Source: Echinococcus granulosus (lineage: Eukaryota; Platyhelminthes; Cestoda; Cyclophyllidea; Taeniidae). Taken from it: a DNA stretch of 64,000 nt. The first letter of the stretch is position 1, and each line of letters opens with the position of its first letter. The DNA lies in contig NW_020170383.1 in the NCBI RefSeq assembly GCF_000524195.1, positions 2,617,589-2,681,588 on the forward strand, read 5' to 3'. Below the pieces are notes generated by a model. It did no database searches and was not told where the DNA came from. It saw nothing but the letters and a program-made list of their open reading frames with translations. Shown piece after piece: positions 25,538 through 37,856 of this stretch. The position numbers were made by a program, and so were the translations under genes.

Positions 25538-28500
25538 TTTGATCTCTATTGATTGAAATCCTTTTAAAAGTAGCTCCACGCATTCAATCAGCTGTTTTTC
25601 TCCCGACGCAATGCTTGATTTCGACCTCACTATGTCTTGACCAGTTTATTTCTTTTTGAGGTATTCCCTTTTTGGTAGACCTTTGTTATAGTTTTGGTTG
25701 CTTAAGAAAACTGTTCTATAATTATTAAACCCACACAATGCGTTGGCTAGGTAACAACTACTACAAAGACTCGAAACGAACATTAACCAACGTTGTAATT
25801 AAGAGCATAATAAAAGTGATTTCAAAGATATTGGACGGTATAAGATTGCTATATTTTTGCATAATTCTAATTCCTGTCATTTCTGCCCTTTCTGGATAGC
25901 GAAGATGAATATTTTGAGAGGAGTAGGGGTACAACCCAACACTGGAAAGTAAAAAACCGCGAGGATAATTGAACATTTACTAAAACTGATTCTATTTATG
26001 AGAGTTGCTATTCACTTCTCCCAGATTTAATTAAATTCTGTAATTTTGCTAATGCATTTCGGGCACAGGTTTACATTCATATTGTTTAACAGTCATAAAA
26101 TGTTGAAGATTTTTAGTATTTGAGGAGCAAACTGTGAGATAATGCCTTATTTCTTCTGTTGGTAAAGACTGATGAAAAAAACATCTTGATACTTTTGTGT
26201 TGAAAGGACTTGAATACACCAATAGGTGTTTTCAACTTGTTCTTAGGAAAGGTGAGATTTGAGCGTAACTTTAAGAAACATCTCAAGATGTATAACCGCA
26301 AGGTGATGAAAGAGAAACAGAAACTTTTCAAGTTTTCTTAAGCATAATTTGAGACTACTTTGGGTATAGCGTCACAAAAGCATATGATGGTGTTTGTCAT
26401 TACCACTATCTCGAATTTCCTATTCATGAGATTTAATAAATAACAGCTGCTATGCAATGTGCAGGGTCACGATTCAGAAAGCTCATTTAATATTTTGGAT
26501 GGCTTGAAGGTGTTACAACAGTTGCCAGCTCTGTGAACGCCTACGAGAAGTCACATTAATCTAGATGCACCATTGATAACTTTAAGATAAAATACATATA
26601 TACACTTTTTTGAAAAATTTTGTCGAAATGTTTTCAGAGGCATAAAATAGTCGTCAAATTCAGGAAGAACTCTTTGTTACAGAGTTAAGTATGATATCAT
26701 TATGGACGATAATTGGCAGCTCAGTTGTCTCAACTTTGCCGAAGTTATATTCAATCATTCAAAAAATCCCATGTTTGAACGGAGCGAACTCCGATGCCAT
26801 TAAATTAATTAGTCCGTCGTACCAGGAAAGCTGTTTAATGTACTGATAGAACCCATTAAAAAGGAAAGGGATGTATATTCACATAGAAAAGCCTTCAGTA
26901 ATGATGGGCATCTAGTAGCGCAGCTCATAGGAACGCCCTGAGTTAACGGTCTCTGTCAGTTTCTTACAAAAGCAGAAGGAATGAACAGTATGGGAAAGCA
27001 TTATGTGGATAGGTACTAGTCCGGAACCAAAAAACATGGAGTAAAATTGTCCCAAGTGTGCTTTTGTTTCCTGATTTGAGTTCGGTAGACTTTAGGTAAT
27101 CATTGGTTTTTCAGCAGTCTGATATGTTTTATCAACAGTTCATTTTTGATCTGTTCATTGTAGCGCAGTATTATTTGCAGTGGCTAGTTCGTGGATGTTC
27201 TAAAATGTGTCATTGTGCTTTCAAATGCCTCAATTCATAGTTCAGTAAGTTTATTTTAAACTGATACCGCTAATTATTCCATTTGCCAGATATTCAATCA
27301 AGCAGTAATATAAGGATGCTCATAGATTCGATCTTCTATTTAGTTGAGCCGTTTTCAAAGCATTTAGCCCAACTCGTCCTTTTTTGTTGACTCTCTTGGG
27401 GCTGGGAATCACACTGACTAAGAGTTTTTACTAAAATTGATGTGGAACGTGATAGAAAAACATATCAGCATTTGCTTATGGACCAAAATGACAGGCGAAT
27501 TTGAAACCAGGTTTTAAGATTAATCCTATGGCTTTTGGTAGAGCTCGCCGCAATGGCCTCTTGTAGCTTGTGGAAACTTGTAGAAAACATTCAGCAGGTG
27601 TGCGTCTGTCTATCTTCACAAAACCTTTTACTGTGCTTCTTACTACTTTCCTTTTACTTTGCTACTTCGTTACTTCCANNNNNNNNNNNNNNNNNNNNNN
27701 NNNNNNNNNNNNNNNNNNNNNNNNNNNNNNNNNNNNNNNNNNNNNNNNNNNNNNNNNNNNNNNNNNNNNNNNNNNNNNCTCCTCATATGGTAAAACATTG
27801 GCTTAACCTGGAAGATTGGATCAGAGCACGCCTAGTTTACGAAACTGCAGAAAATAACTTCTCGTCAAATCTGTTGTTTAGCACGTGGAGAAGATGTAAT
27901 ATGCGATAGCAGAACCTACCATTCAGAACTGGTTTGGGTAACTTAATTTTCTTCATGAAATAAGGATCAAAGATGCAGCACGCTCATAACGATTTCCTTT
28001 TGCGCTACTCCATAATTACACGTATTTATTAGAAATAATAACACAAAGTTACCTCGTTAGTATGGGCCAGTGATAGTGAACATAAATAATGAAACTCCTC
28101 ATTTGCATCTATATTAATTTGGGAAGTTGTGAAAGTCAACCAAATGAAATCCACATCTGAATACGCATGAAACGCGTCTTCATAGTCTGCCACCTTATTG
28201 TCCCGCTCTTCTCCACGTCATCGCAAAATCTCGTCCTCTTAAGAATGTCGTCTGATTAAATAGCTGACAGATTAGCAGACTTTTGATGGTAATGGCTGTC
28301 TATTGTAATGTTAAAAGAACCAACCTATTACTTGTCATCTTCTACGCTTCCAAGACAAGCATCACTTTCCTACAGAATGCTTTGTGTGTGGTAAACCACA
28401 AAAACTGCGTAATTTTTCACTTTAATTAATAATTGGCTAGGAGCCGAACAACTACGAATTTGATCTCTCTGTTTGGCAAAAGACGATGCAGCTAGAAGGT

Positions 28501-30939
28501 GTGAAAGAAAACTTTTCAAAGACAGGACTAGTTAATAAGGTGGGAGGAGGCTCCACTCTTGAAAGACAGTGCAAGGCCTCATTTCTCTTATCGCAAAACT
28601 GCCCTATGAGAGGATTTTCATTTTAGGAGAGGAGGCAAAGAGGCGTAGCTTCATTCCCATCCATATCCTCCATATTCTCCCTACAAGTTCACGGGTGATT
28701 GTGACCTTTCTCGGCACTCGAATTGGTTGCATTATCAGATAATTAAATTGCTTTTAATACGTCATTATCCTTGTTAAAACTAGCGCTTTTTCCGAACTCG
28801 TTACATTTGGGTCGCTTTGAGCAAAGTAATTCCCAATGAACTCTGAAAATAATCATCAGCAAACAACATTTAATGCTACCGGCACCCTTTTTTGAGAAAA
28901 AAAAACATGTGCGCCTGGCAAGCACAACTGAGATCTGATAAGATTAAATTGTGCATGACTTTTGAGAACTATCAATTAAATGAGGACCATATATGCAAAC
29001 CTTTAAACCATCAAAACTTGTTAAATTATCGACTTGATATTGCTCAACAAAAGAATGGACATCGTTTACCAAATTAGTCTAAATTCATTTAAAGTTATTT
29101 TATGGTAATGAAAACCAACATTAACCTCTATCGAGAAATTCAGTCGTATCAGTTTTCGTGTGAATAGGTTGATTTCGTTACCTTTCTTTGATGGTAATCT
29201 ATTTATGTTCATTAGAATTCTTAGTGCATTCAGAAGAAATAAGGAAGTGAAACTAACAAGACGGAACCCCAGTTGTCTTGGATTTATCAATTAGTACAGG
29301 AAAGGTATAGATTCCAAAATCAATAGGCTGCGCCCATGAAAGAGGCTTCAAGGTAGGAAATGAAATGAGAAACCGATTAGTAATGTGCTTACTTTATCAC
29401 ACGGGCAATCACGTTTACTTAATCGGCATACGTTCTAGTTTGCCGTCACCTCCCTCGACAATGCTACGTACCATTTTCTAACAAACATACGTTGAGTAGA
29501 CTGGTAGCTTGTGCCGATTGCGGTCCACCTTGTAAATTCATCACTCTAAACCCTTAGACGTGTTCGAAAGCCAACTTGTGGAATATTTTAAAACTTATAA
29601 TGGATTATGCGACCACCTTTTCTCTTGATAATTCCTTGGAACTTGTGAGACAGTGTTTTTAGGAACACTTTAGTGAACTCACTTTCTGTGTATTCATTAG
29701 CGTTAATGAAAACCAGCGTAAGGATGTACTTTCCTTTGTAATTAAACGAGGTAGTCCATCGGGGTCAACAATGCTCACTTTCATTAATTTGGTGGAAATT
29801 TTAACATGTACTGATCATGCTAACACAAGTTTTGCATTAATAATCTTGACTGGTTAAAATCCAATGAAAATGGAATTCACAGTCTCAAATTAAAAAAGCA
29901 GTCACCGTGGGTATGCCACTTACACACGAAGAGTATCTCTTTCATTACGTCTTTTTTTTCCATCTGAATAAAAAACCAACTGAATCGAGCATAAGGATGC
30001 AATGACTTTGGAAGTCTAGTATTATAAATGCCTACTTCACGGTAGAAACATTTTTCGCCCTTGGTCACTAATTGTGTGTCTGTGGTATATACGGTAGTAA
30101 TGAATAGTGGTGATAATCACTTTGCAGAGAAATTCAATTAATATAATCTTTTTGTCTACAAATTTCACTAAACCCAAATTGCCAAAAGCAAGTAACAATA
30201 CAATAGGTTTTAGATGAAAAAAACTTGAATCACCTAAAGTTGTAAATGACCCTTTTACCGACAATAATTTTATTTTGGTCTTTGAAAATAGTGGTTTTGC
30301 TTGAGGTAACTTAGAGCGTCTAGGCCTAACAATGATTTTTGTAGTGCTGCAGGCCCTATGCACAAAATATCACCAAGTTCCGTCTATGAGGTAATTTAAA
30401 CTTGCTCTCAGTTTTATGGACATCTTATTGCGTCTACGCAAGAGCTAAATTTAACGTCCATCCATTTCCTTCAGGTAGAACAAAACATCGCATAATAAAA
30501 GCAATCATATTTTAGTTTCAAGAGCCCCACCTGTGTACACCAGCGTCAACTCTTATTATATCACACTTTTCTAAATAAAACTTACTCATTGAATAAAAAG
30601 GGAAACACTTTTGCCTGCAGACATTTTGAAAATCTTGTATATTAACCTTCAGTTTAAAATTCCACTGAAATATGAACGCCACGTAGACTTTCTGGTGCGA
30701 GCAGTCATAACCAGATTTCCATGGCTACTGATTAACTTGTCTAATAGACCCCACTTTTAATGATTCGTCATTAGCCGTCTGATCACTTTATGCTCGTAGC
30801 AGAATTGAGAAATCAACAATCTAAAACCAATTCACACATTAAAAGAGAAAATCATTGCAACAATAAAGGAAAATGTTGACAGATATATTTAAACACAAAA
30901 TTGGTAAAAGTGAATGTTTGGCGAGAAACAGACTTATTC
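25538..30939. other. Intergenic region between aldolase paralogues, including assembly gap
   Basis: About 5.4 kb between two same-strand aldolase genes. It contains the 100-N gap. Open frames reach only about 108 codons, with low-complexity or unrecognised translations. It should contain the promoter of paralogue A and the 3' UTR of paralogue B. No further aldolase exon was seen. Confidence 0.45.
27679..27778. other. Assembly gap of exactly 100 N
   Basis: One run of 100 N, a conventional scaffold-gap length, so the true missing length is unknown. Open frames crossing it (27535-27909) are artefacts. Confidence 0.99.
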
Positions 30940-32157
30940 TCAATAGGCGTGATTTGCAACGAAATTCGATTGTTCACCGGCGGCCAGCTCCAGCTTCCCA
31001 TCGAACTTGCCCAGACTCGCTTCGCTGTTTGCCTACAAGTCAATAGCGTTCCGTGAATAGACTCCACCTTTTACGCAAGTAAAGCAGGAAATTGTGGCAA
31101 TGGTACAATTCCAAAACTTGCTTTAGCCAGTTTGAGCAGTTCACACTGAGCAGCCAAGATGTTGTCCGGGTTGCCCTGCCACGTCTCAATGACGGAAGCC
31201 TGAAGAGCGCGACCAAAACTGAAAGACAATGCCCAAGGCTTCTTCATTTTTGCCTTATTAATGGCGTCAAGGTTCATCGTTGCATCGAGCTCAGACATTC
31301 CACCTGAGAGGAAAACTATACCAGGGACTGCGGGGGGAACAGTGCGTTGAAGGGTCTGGATTGTGGCTACGGCATTCTGCTCTTTCGTGTACTTTTGGCT
31401 GCAACTTTGACCAGCCGTTACCATATTTGGCTTGAGGAGAGTTCCTTCCAGATAGACGTGGTGATCGGCCAGAGCCTTGTATACGAATGAAAGCACCTCT
31501 TCAGACACTCTTTGTCCAACGAAGAGGTCATGGTTCCCGTCTGGAAGGACTTCTGGTTCAACAATCGGGACAATTCCGTTCTAGAAATGGCCAAGACAAA
31601 CTCAAGCCACTTACCTGTTGGCAGATTACAGCATATCGGGCCAGCACATTGGCATTCTCCATCATAGCCTGATAGGAAGGTGTGTGTTCCTGAATTTTCA
31701 AAACACATCTCCATTTAGCAAAGTGGCAACCATCTCTTTTATACTGAGCACAACGTTCGCTTAAACCATCCAATCCCTGAGTAGTTCCTTCTTCATGAGT
31801 TCCAGCCAATGGAACTACACCCTTGTCAACCTTGATTCCAGGAATAATTCCGCGGTCCTGTAAGAGACTTATGAGGGGTGTTCCATCGTCCATCTTTTGG
31901 TAGACTGTATCATGAAAGAGGATGACACCTGAGATGTATTTGGCCAAGCAGGGATCCGAACTAAATAGGAGTTGTCGGTAGTTACGACGATTTTCCTCGG
32001 TGTTCTCGAGATTAATTGATCTGAAGCGTTTACCGATGGTAGCAACGCTTTCATCTGCAGCTAGTATACCCTTTCCAGGACTGACAATCGCATTTGCGAT
32101 GTCGCGCAGTTCCTTCAACTTTGCCTCAGGCAAGTACTCCACAAACCGACCCGCCAT
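30940..32157 (-). CDS. Fructose-bisphosphate aldolase class I, paralogue B (three exons)
   Basis: Exons on the - strand: 32157-31615, 31580-31122, 31032-30940; in frame, 364 residues, the usual class I length. Same glycolytic reaction as its neighbour. Visible: [11 protein letters not shown] start, [73 protein letters not shown] (Schiff-base Lys), [15 protein letters not shown] and the C-terminal FVANHAY. It looks like the conserved, housekeeping copy. The first intron (31581-31614) is only 34 bp; the second (31033-31121) begins with GC. An in-frame upstream ATG at 32211 exists, but the 32157 start fits family length, and an acceptor-like TGTGTAG lies directly upstream, suggesting a 5' UTR intron or a trans-splice site. 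Both intron positions are shared with paralogue A. Confidence 0.95.
31581..31614 (-). other. 34-bp intron of aldolase B
   Basis: GTAAGT donor and TTTCTAG acceptor only 34 nt apart. Removing it joins CQQ to [10 protein letters not shown] exactly as in the aldolase family. Confidence 0.93.
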
Positions 32158-35153
32158 TTCTACACACGTAGACGTCTCTTTTGGAAAAAAAATGCCAGAG
32201 TGGAGGTTCAAACAGGGGTTACGGCATAAATATTTATCGATTCATGGGAACAAGGAGACACGTGAATTGTAACGAATGGTTTCCTTTAAAGACAGTGAGT
32301 GTATATCTTTTACCCCTTCCAAAGTAGCCTCTACTTATGAAATTGGTAAAACGTCATATTCGACCAATTTAATAGTCTTTCTTGCTAAGGTCTGTTAAAC
32401 TTGTTATGTATTCTAACTCATATGGAAAGTCTGGGTAGCGGCATCTGATTTTAAGCTTCTTACAGACCTTTAGCGTATTAATTAAAGATGGGATGAACTG
32501 ATTTAAGTATATTTTAAGGAAAAACTGCGTCACTGTAGTTTCCCAAAAAAATGGAAATCACAGAGAATATTCTCATTGGCAAAAGGGAAAGGCTCCCTTG
32601 CAAGACGCTAAGCCTTAGTAAAATCTTTTTAGAATTAACTTTAATTTCCGTGTTTACAGTCAACTAGGAATGTCTTTTAGCATTTTAACATAAGTAAGGC
32701 AATTTTGAGCAAATTCATGAGGTTAAATAGCTGGATTTTTTGTGTTGCACCCAAAAAAAACACAGTTACTTAACGAATCGCACACCTTTTACCTCTCGAT
32801 ACATTCTATATTTGTTTCTTCACTCGCGATAATCTTTACCTGGAATACATTAAGTAATAGACTTTGTGCATCTAGATCTCTAAAGGTAGAGTGAAATAAA
32901 GCAAACCGTAAATCTTATGATAAGTTCATGTGAAGTGATTGCGGAAATGAAAGTAACGGATTGACATGGTAGTTAAAGCTCTCTGGATTACGTAAAGTGT
33001 CATTTTTTTAGTTTCTAAAGAAGAAGGGAACAACTCTGAACTTACCATACAACATGTAGTACCTAGATATAAAATATGTGTAAAGTAAAAGCATACAATA
33101 GAGTGGTTGAAAGTACGGCAATGTTAGCCGTTTACAACCCTGGTTATAGTTTGTGCGTGCTATTTCTTGGAATAATGCCTCCTAAATTCAAATACTATGT
33201 ATAGGTTTACTGGAATGAAAACCAGTGAAGGGCATGCAATTGTCCACAACGATTTTATACCGTGATGCCTTTTCAGTATACAAGATGGTCAGCTGACGAA
33301 TGTGAAGCACAGTAAGAAATTTCTTACCTTCCAAAACCATTGATCACTTTTCCATACTACTTCCCCATCTGATCTAAGGTACACTACTTATCATTTTCAA
33401 AGTCGGGAGCTAACGACAAAAGGTCATAAACATCAACCGTTTAAAAGTGAGTTATTGCTTCCTAAGAGCTTAGATAAAAGTACCACAAATAATGCGTCAA
33501 GACTGCCAAAGATAGTGAGTTTCTAGAATTCCGGCTATCTTAGGCGTGCATTTTTAGCATACACTCAACCCACTGTGATGCAAAATCACCAGTCCACGAC
33601 TGCTTTTTAAATATCTTGCTATTCTAAATTGCTGGTATGCCTAAAATGTATCGTCTTTTATCGTCATTTCGGTGACAGGCATATTGATGTCAAGTCAAGA
33701 AAGTGATTCCGAATTTGACAAATGTAAAGCCTATTTTGGAACTTGGCAATTCAGGGCTATGTTGTGTTGAATTCAAAAAGGATTGAGCTTTCAAAGAAGT
33801 TTTAATAGGAACTTGGTTACTTAATTAAGCGCTGTAAATTTCATATAATTTAACACCTTTTAAGTCACAAATGAAGGTGCCACAGATCTCCATGGAGTGC
33901 GAAAATTTTGGTATTTTTCCCATCTAATTCGCTCACTAATTTTTTTTAAACCGCAATGCAGTGGTGAAAGAAAACTATATTTATGCTCCAGCTTAAGGTA
34001 TTAAGCGGTCAAAATTATCTGATCATCTGTACAATGAAATGATCTGTACTATCCCAAGTTCACTCAACCAGTAATAAAGCGGCGAAGCTGTAGCCAAATT
34101 GTTTTACTATCTGTCTGCAAGTAGTCCTTTTTTTGATAAATGGGTATTAAAACGTATATTAAAAGGCCAAGTTTTGTGCTTCCGAGGCTAGATAAGTTTT
34201 GCCAATTAATTTAATGATCATGACAAAGAGACCACTTTTGCTGAGGTTACTAGGTGAAAATCGCATTACTCCTACCAAAAATACATTTAACCAGCTGCTT
34301 TATCGGTAGGGTATTGGGTCACTCTTTTAAATTCAACCAGATTTTCGAACAAATGCACCACAGTTGAGTCCACCCTCCCCGATAGCAAGTATGACATTTG
34401 ACATTAATACTAATAATCTAATGCCGTGAAACGGTACATGAGACCCTCCCACCCAAGTGTGCTATTACGTGGAAATCGTAAGTGAATACACTACGGAGAG
34501 CCCCTTGGAGTCGCAGCTTCTAGCACACTTCAACTCTGGACGGCTATAGCTTCTGTGGATTTTAGCAATGATTGCCAATCTTGTGAATGAAAAGAAGAGA
34601 GTGCGAAATCTCGCACACCGAGAGGCGATCCCAGAGACCCCACTAACGGACTCACCTCATTTCCGCTATGGTGAAACTCAATGACAGCACGGCAGTGTGC
34701 TGCTCTTCCCTCACTCTTGATGCTCTGAGCAGCAAACAAAGTTACCCTTCAAATATGTTTAATTCTTTTCTATAATCAGTTCTTCGCTATTCAGCTCTAC
34801 GCAAAAACTTCCAGGAAGCCCCTGAGGCTAGTCGAAGGTCGTAAAGAAGGCAGTGCTCTAAAAAATTATTACGGCTCTGGGCAGCGAGTATTGTCCGAAC
34901 AAAATAGAGGGTGCGATTCGTAGAGAGAGATATGTAAGGGGAAAAGAAAGTGAGGAAATAAGTAGTAGCGGTGGTAGCAGTTAGCTCATCAAGGAATGTC
35001 TGGTTGGGGCTGTGTACACAAATACGCACGCACGCACTTGGAGGACAAAATCGCAAAAAGGTAGAAAAGATGTAGAGAATGGGGCTAGGGCGATGGGAGG
35101 CAAAATATCGAAAGACACTCAAACCAGTCTTATCGACTGAGAGGAGATATGAC
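32158..35153. other. Intergenic region upstream of aldolase B and downstream of DNAJC5
   Basis: About 3 kb of AT-rich DNA between two - strand genes. A possible small exon on the - strand (34724-34656) is listed separately. Otherwise only short unrecognised frames. Confidence 0.4.
34656..34724 (-). other. Candidate 69-nt exon, parent gene unknown
   Basis: On the - strand, an acceptor-like GTTTGCTGCTCAG is followed 69 nt later by a perfect donor context GAG|GTGAGT. The segment is open in the frame starting SIKSEGRAAHC and is a multiple of three. It lies between DNAJC5 (upstream) and aldolase B (downstream). It could be a 5' untranslated exon of aldolase B, an alternative 3' exon of DNAJC5, or chance. 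No protein family recognised. Confidence 0.25.
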
Positions 35154-37856
35154 CTAGGTGTAGTCGGAGGGTGGCGGCAGCACAATTGGCTCCGAGGATA
35201 TGGGCTGTCCGGTACTACCGTCTCCTCTGTTGCCCATGCTCTGGTACATTTCGTCGTCTGAGTCCTGGCATAAAATAGGCAGAAGCGACTTACAAATATT
35301 CATGATTTGGTAGTTCCGAAAAAAAGCAATACATATGATTCTCGAATGTCCCACGTATTTGGAATTCAACTGAATTAGTACCTTGTGTAGGACCTACTCC
35401 TAATTTGAGGGCCTCGAGGAAATTCGCATAAACGACAACCCAGACTGCAGAATAACACAAGGTTTCTAAGAATCTCCAAAAACGCTGAATTTAGTAAAAA
35501 AAACCTCTACAATGGTAAACACTTTTATTTTCCAAAAAGGCTGAGACTCAAATGACATTAGATGAGCTTTGCAATTTAGTTTCTACCAGTGATGCTTGGC
35601 AGTGAAGCACATAATTTCCTTTGGCTCTGATTTCTTAAAGACGCCCTCTCGAGCCGATAACATTAAAAGCACCATGTGGTTTATACCAAAAACGTCTGGC
35701 CTCATTGCAATGCTGTGGATCTTCACTGACTCATCTTTGTAATTCACGATGTACTAAGTAAATGAATGTTTACCTAAGTGGTAAAAATATATTAAAACAT
35801 TTATTTTGGATTCTACGACCGAATACAACAACAAAATAACCTCACTCAACGTGACTTTCTACAGCATGTGATGTTTTACACAACAAATTTATCCTCTTAT
35901 GCTACGAATGATGGAATCGGGGATTTTCCATTCTCTAATATACCACTCAATAGGCAACTTAATGCAAATAAATCCATCCAAAAGAGATGCTTCTTTGCAT
36001 ATGAAAATGCAGTCACTTACATCCCACTCAGCATATGATGAGAATCTGAAAGATGTGGTAATGTAATCAACCTCGTGTCACAGAGCATACACATCGAGTT
36101 TGCAAAAAATTCCAGATAGCCAAATACTCCGCTCCTAAAAAAGGCGCTGACTTTCGTCAAATTGGGCATTAATCAGAGAGGAACTTCGATTTGATAAACG
36201 AATGTACCTATAGCGTTACTCGATCATTAATTCAGTTCGGTCATAGCTGTCAGAATAGCAAAAAAGACGATCCCCAAAAAACAAATTTAGCCTTTCAAAA
36301 AAAAAAAACACGGGATTTGAGTTAACATAGTTTGTGCCACCTAAAGATGCACAATTCAATTAAACAAACACTAGCACACAACTATGACTTCGAAGTACTG
36401 GGATTCGAATCCGATCACACTATTTCATTAGGGAACATTAATGGTGCCAAACGTTAAATTAAAAGCCCCTATACAGACGCTAAGACCTTTATCATGGTAA
36501 TAAAAAGCGCAGTGAGGGAGGAAATGGCAGCATTTCTTGAGCAATCGCCTATTAATCAGTGGCAGTGCACTACACTAAAAGCATAATCACTTCAGAGATA
36601 AATAACTGACCCGCATTCAGTTGGAGTGGTAAAAAACCTGATGAATGAAGAAGTCAGTGGAGCCTGCTTACATAATTGATGGCAATACGTGCGGGCTGAA
36701 TAAAACGAATAGCATGAATTACACAGGAACAAGTGTGCGGATTGGAATCTCGAAGAGAGAAAAGATACACTAGCATGCACGAAACGGAGTCATAAAACAG
36801 GTCTGACTACAAATAGCAAAAATGTGACATAGAAGATAAAGAGCTCGCCAAGGGAAAGGTAAGTAATAAGGCAAAATGGCAAGTCAATGAACTTAAATAT
36901 GTAGTGATCCGATATGACCTCAAAACTGACTATGGGCTCCTATTTCACATAGTGATGAACCGTGTGTTTGCATGGCTGACATAAAGTGTGTGGGAGTTTC
37001 TTCATCGTCTTAATTGTTAAATATAACCACCCAAGAGTAGCGTGCACCACAATTATCGTTCAAGAGGGAATGTGTTTCGAGAAGAATAACTACCAAGCCA
37101 ATAAATGAAAACGCAACGTAGCACTTTGATAGCATTTGCTAATTTTCAATTTAGAAAGTCAAAATAGCTAATGACTTCAGAATGTGACTGACGAAAACTT
37201 ACCGGTGGTATGTCTAGAAGATCCTCCTCGGGAGCCTTTCTGCAACAAGAACAGCAGAAGCAGCAACATAAACAACAACAGCAGCCAGTAAGGATGAAGA
37301 ATGTTATACAGAGACACTAGAAAAAATAAGAGGCAGATACCAATTGCTCTAGAGATCCCTTGCTTCATGATGATAGACAAATAGTTACCTTCAAACATGG
37401 ATTGTTGAGTCTCAAATATGTCATCGCCGCTTCGTCACCAACTGTTTCACTTACATAAATACCATACGAGCCATACTTGTCATATATTTCTTTCTTAGTT
37501 TCATCGGATAAAATTACATTTGCCCGGTTCAATTCAGCAAACTAAGACCTGAATAAAAAAAGATTCACTACCTTTTCACCGGCTTTTGGATCGTCGGGAT
37601 TTTTGTCTGGATGACATCGGAGTGCCAACTAGAAGGTCAGACTATATAAAAGAAGCATACTCTTCGATATGCTCTCCTGATCTCTTCTGGAGTGGCATCT
37701 TTCGATAATCCAAGTAGTTCGTACAAGGATTCACCCTTTGTTCTAAAAATCGAGGAATTGTCAGGGAAAAATGTCGTACGAAAGTTTCCTGGGGTCACGA
37801 ATGCCCGCGCGACTTTCAGTACTTGCAGCACCGGGACTTACTGGCGGCGAAACCAT
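35154..37856 (-). CDS. DNAJC5: Cysteine string protein (DnaJ homologue subfamily C member 5), complete
   Basis: Exons on the - strand: 37856-37780, 37742-37661, 37628-37572, 37541-37389, 37316-37203, 35264-35154; in frame, 197 residues (human 198). CSP is a palmitoylated synaptic-vesicle co-chaperone that recruits Hsc70. Domains in order: N-terminal tail ending RKLSTKGESLYELLGL, matching the human RSLSTSGESLY segment with its PKA-type R-x-x-S; J domain with RRLALRCHPDKNP (HPD motif intact); linker KYGSYGIYVSETVGDEAA; the cysteine string TGCCCCLCCCFCCSCC for membrane anchoring; then RKAPEEDLLDIPP and an acidic/serine-proline tail ending LPPPSDYT. Introns 1, 2 and 3 are 37, 32 and 30 bp; the last is about 1.9 kb. 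Exon 1 is placed by phase and homology (donor TTTC|GTACGA). Confidence 0.93.
35265..37202 (-). other. Last intron of DNAJC5
   Basis: Donor GTAAGT and acceptor TTTTATGCCAG bracket about 1.9 kb. No extra coding exon recognised inside, though alternative tail exons occur in some CSP genes. Contains a perfect 12-base palindrome GGATTCGAATCC at 36401-36412. Confidence 0.7.

Noticed and set aside
27535..27909. Open frames crossing 27.7 kb
   Set aside because: They run through the 100-N gap, and the flanks have no recognisable protein content.
36401..36412. tRNA B-box-like GGATTCGAATCC
   Set aside because: It is a perfect 12-base palindrome without a matching A-box, acceptor stem or anticodon arm in the surrounding sequence.
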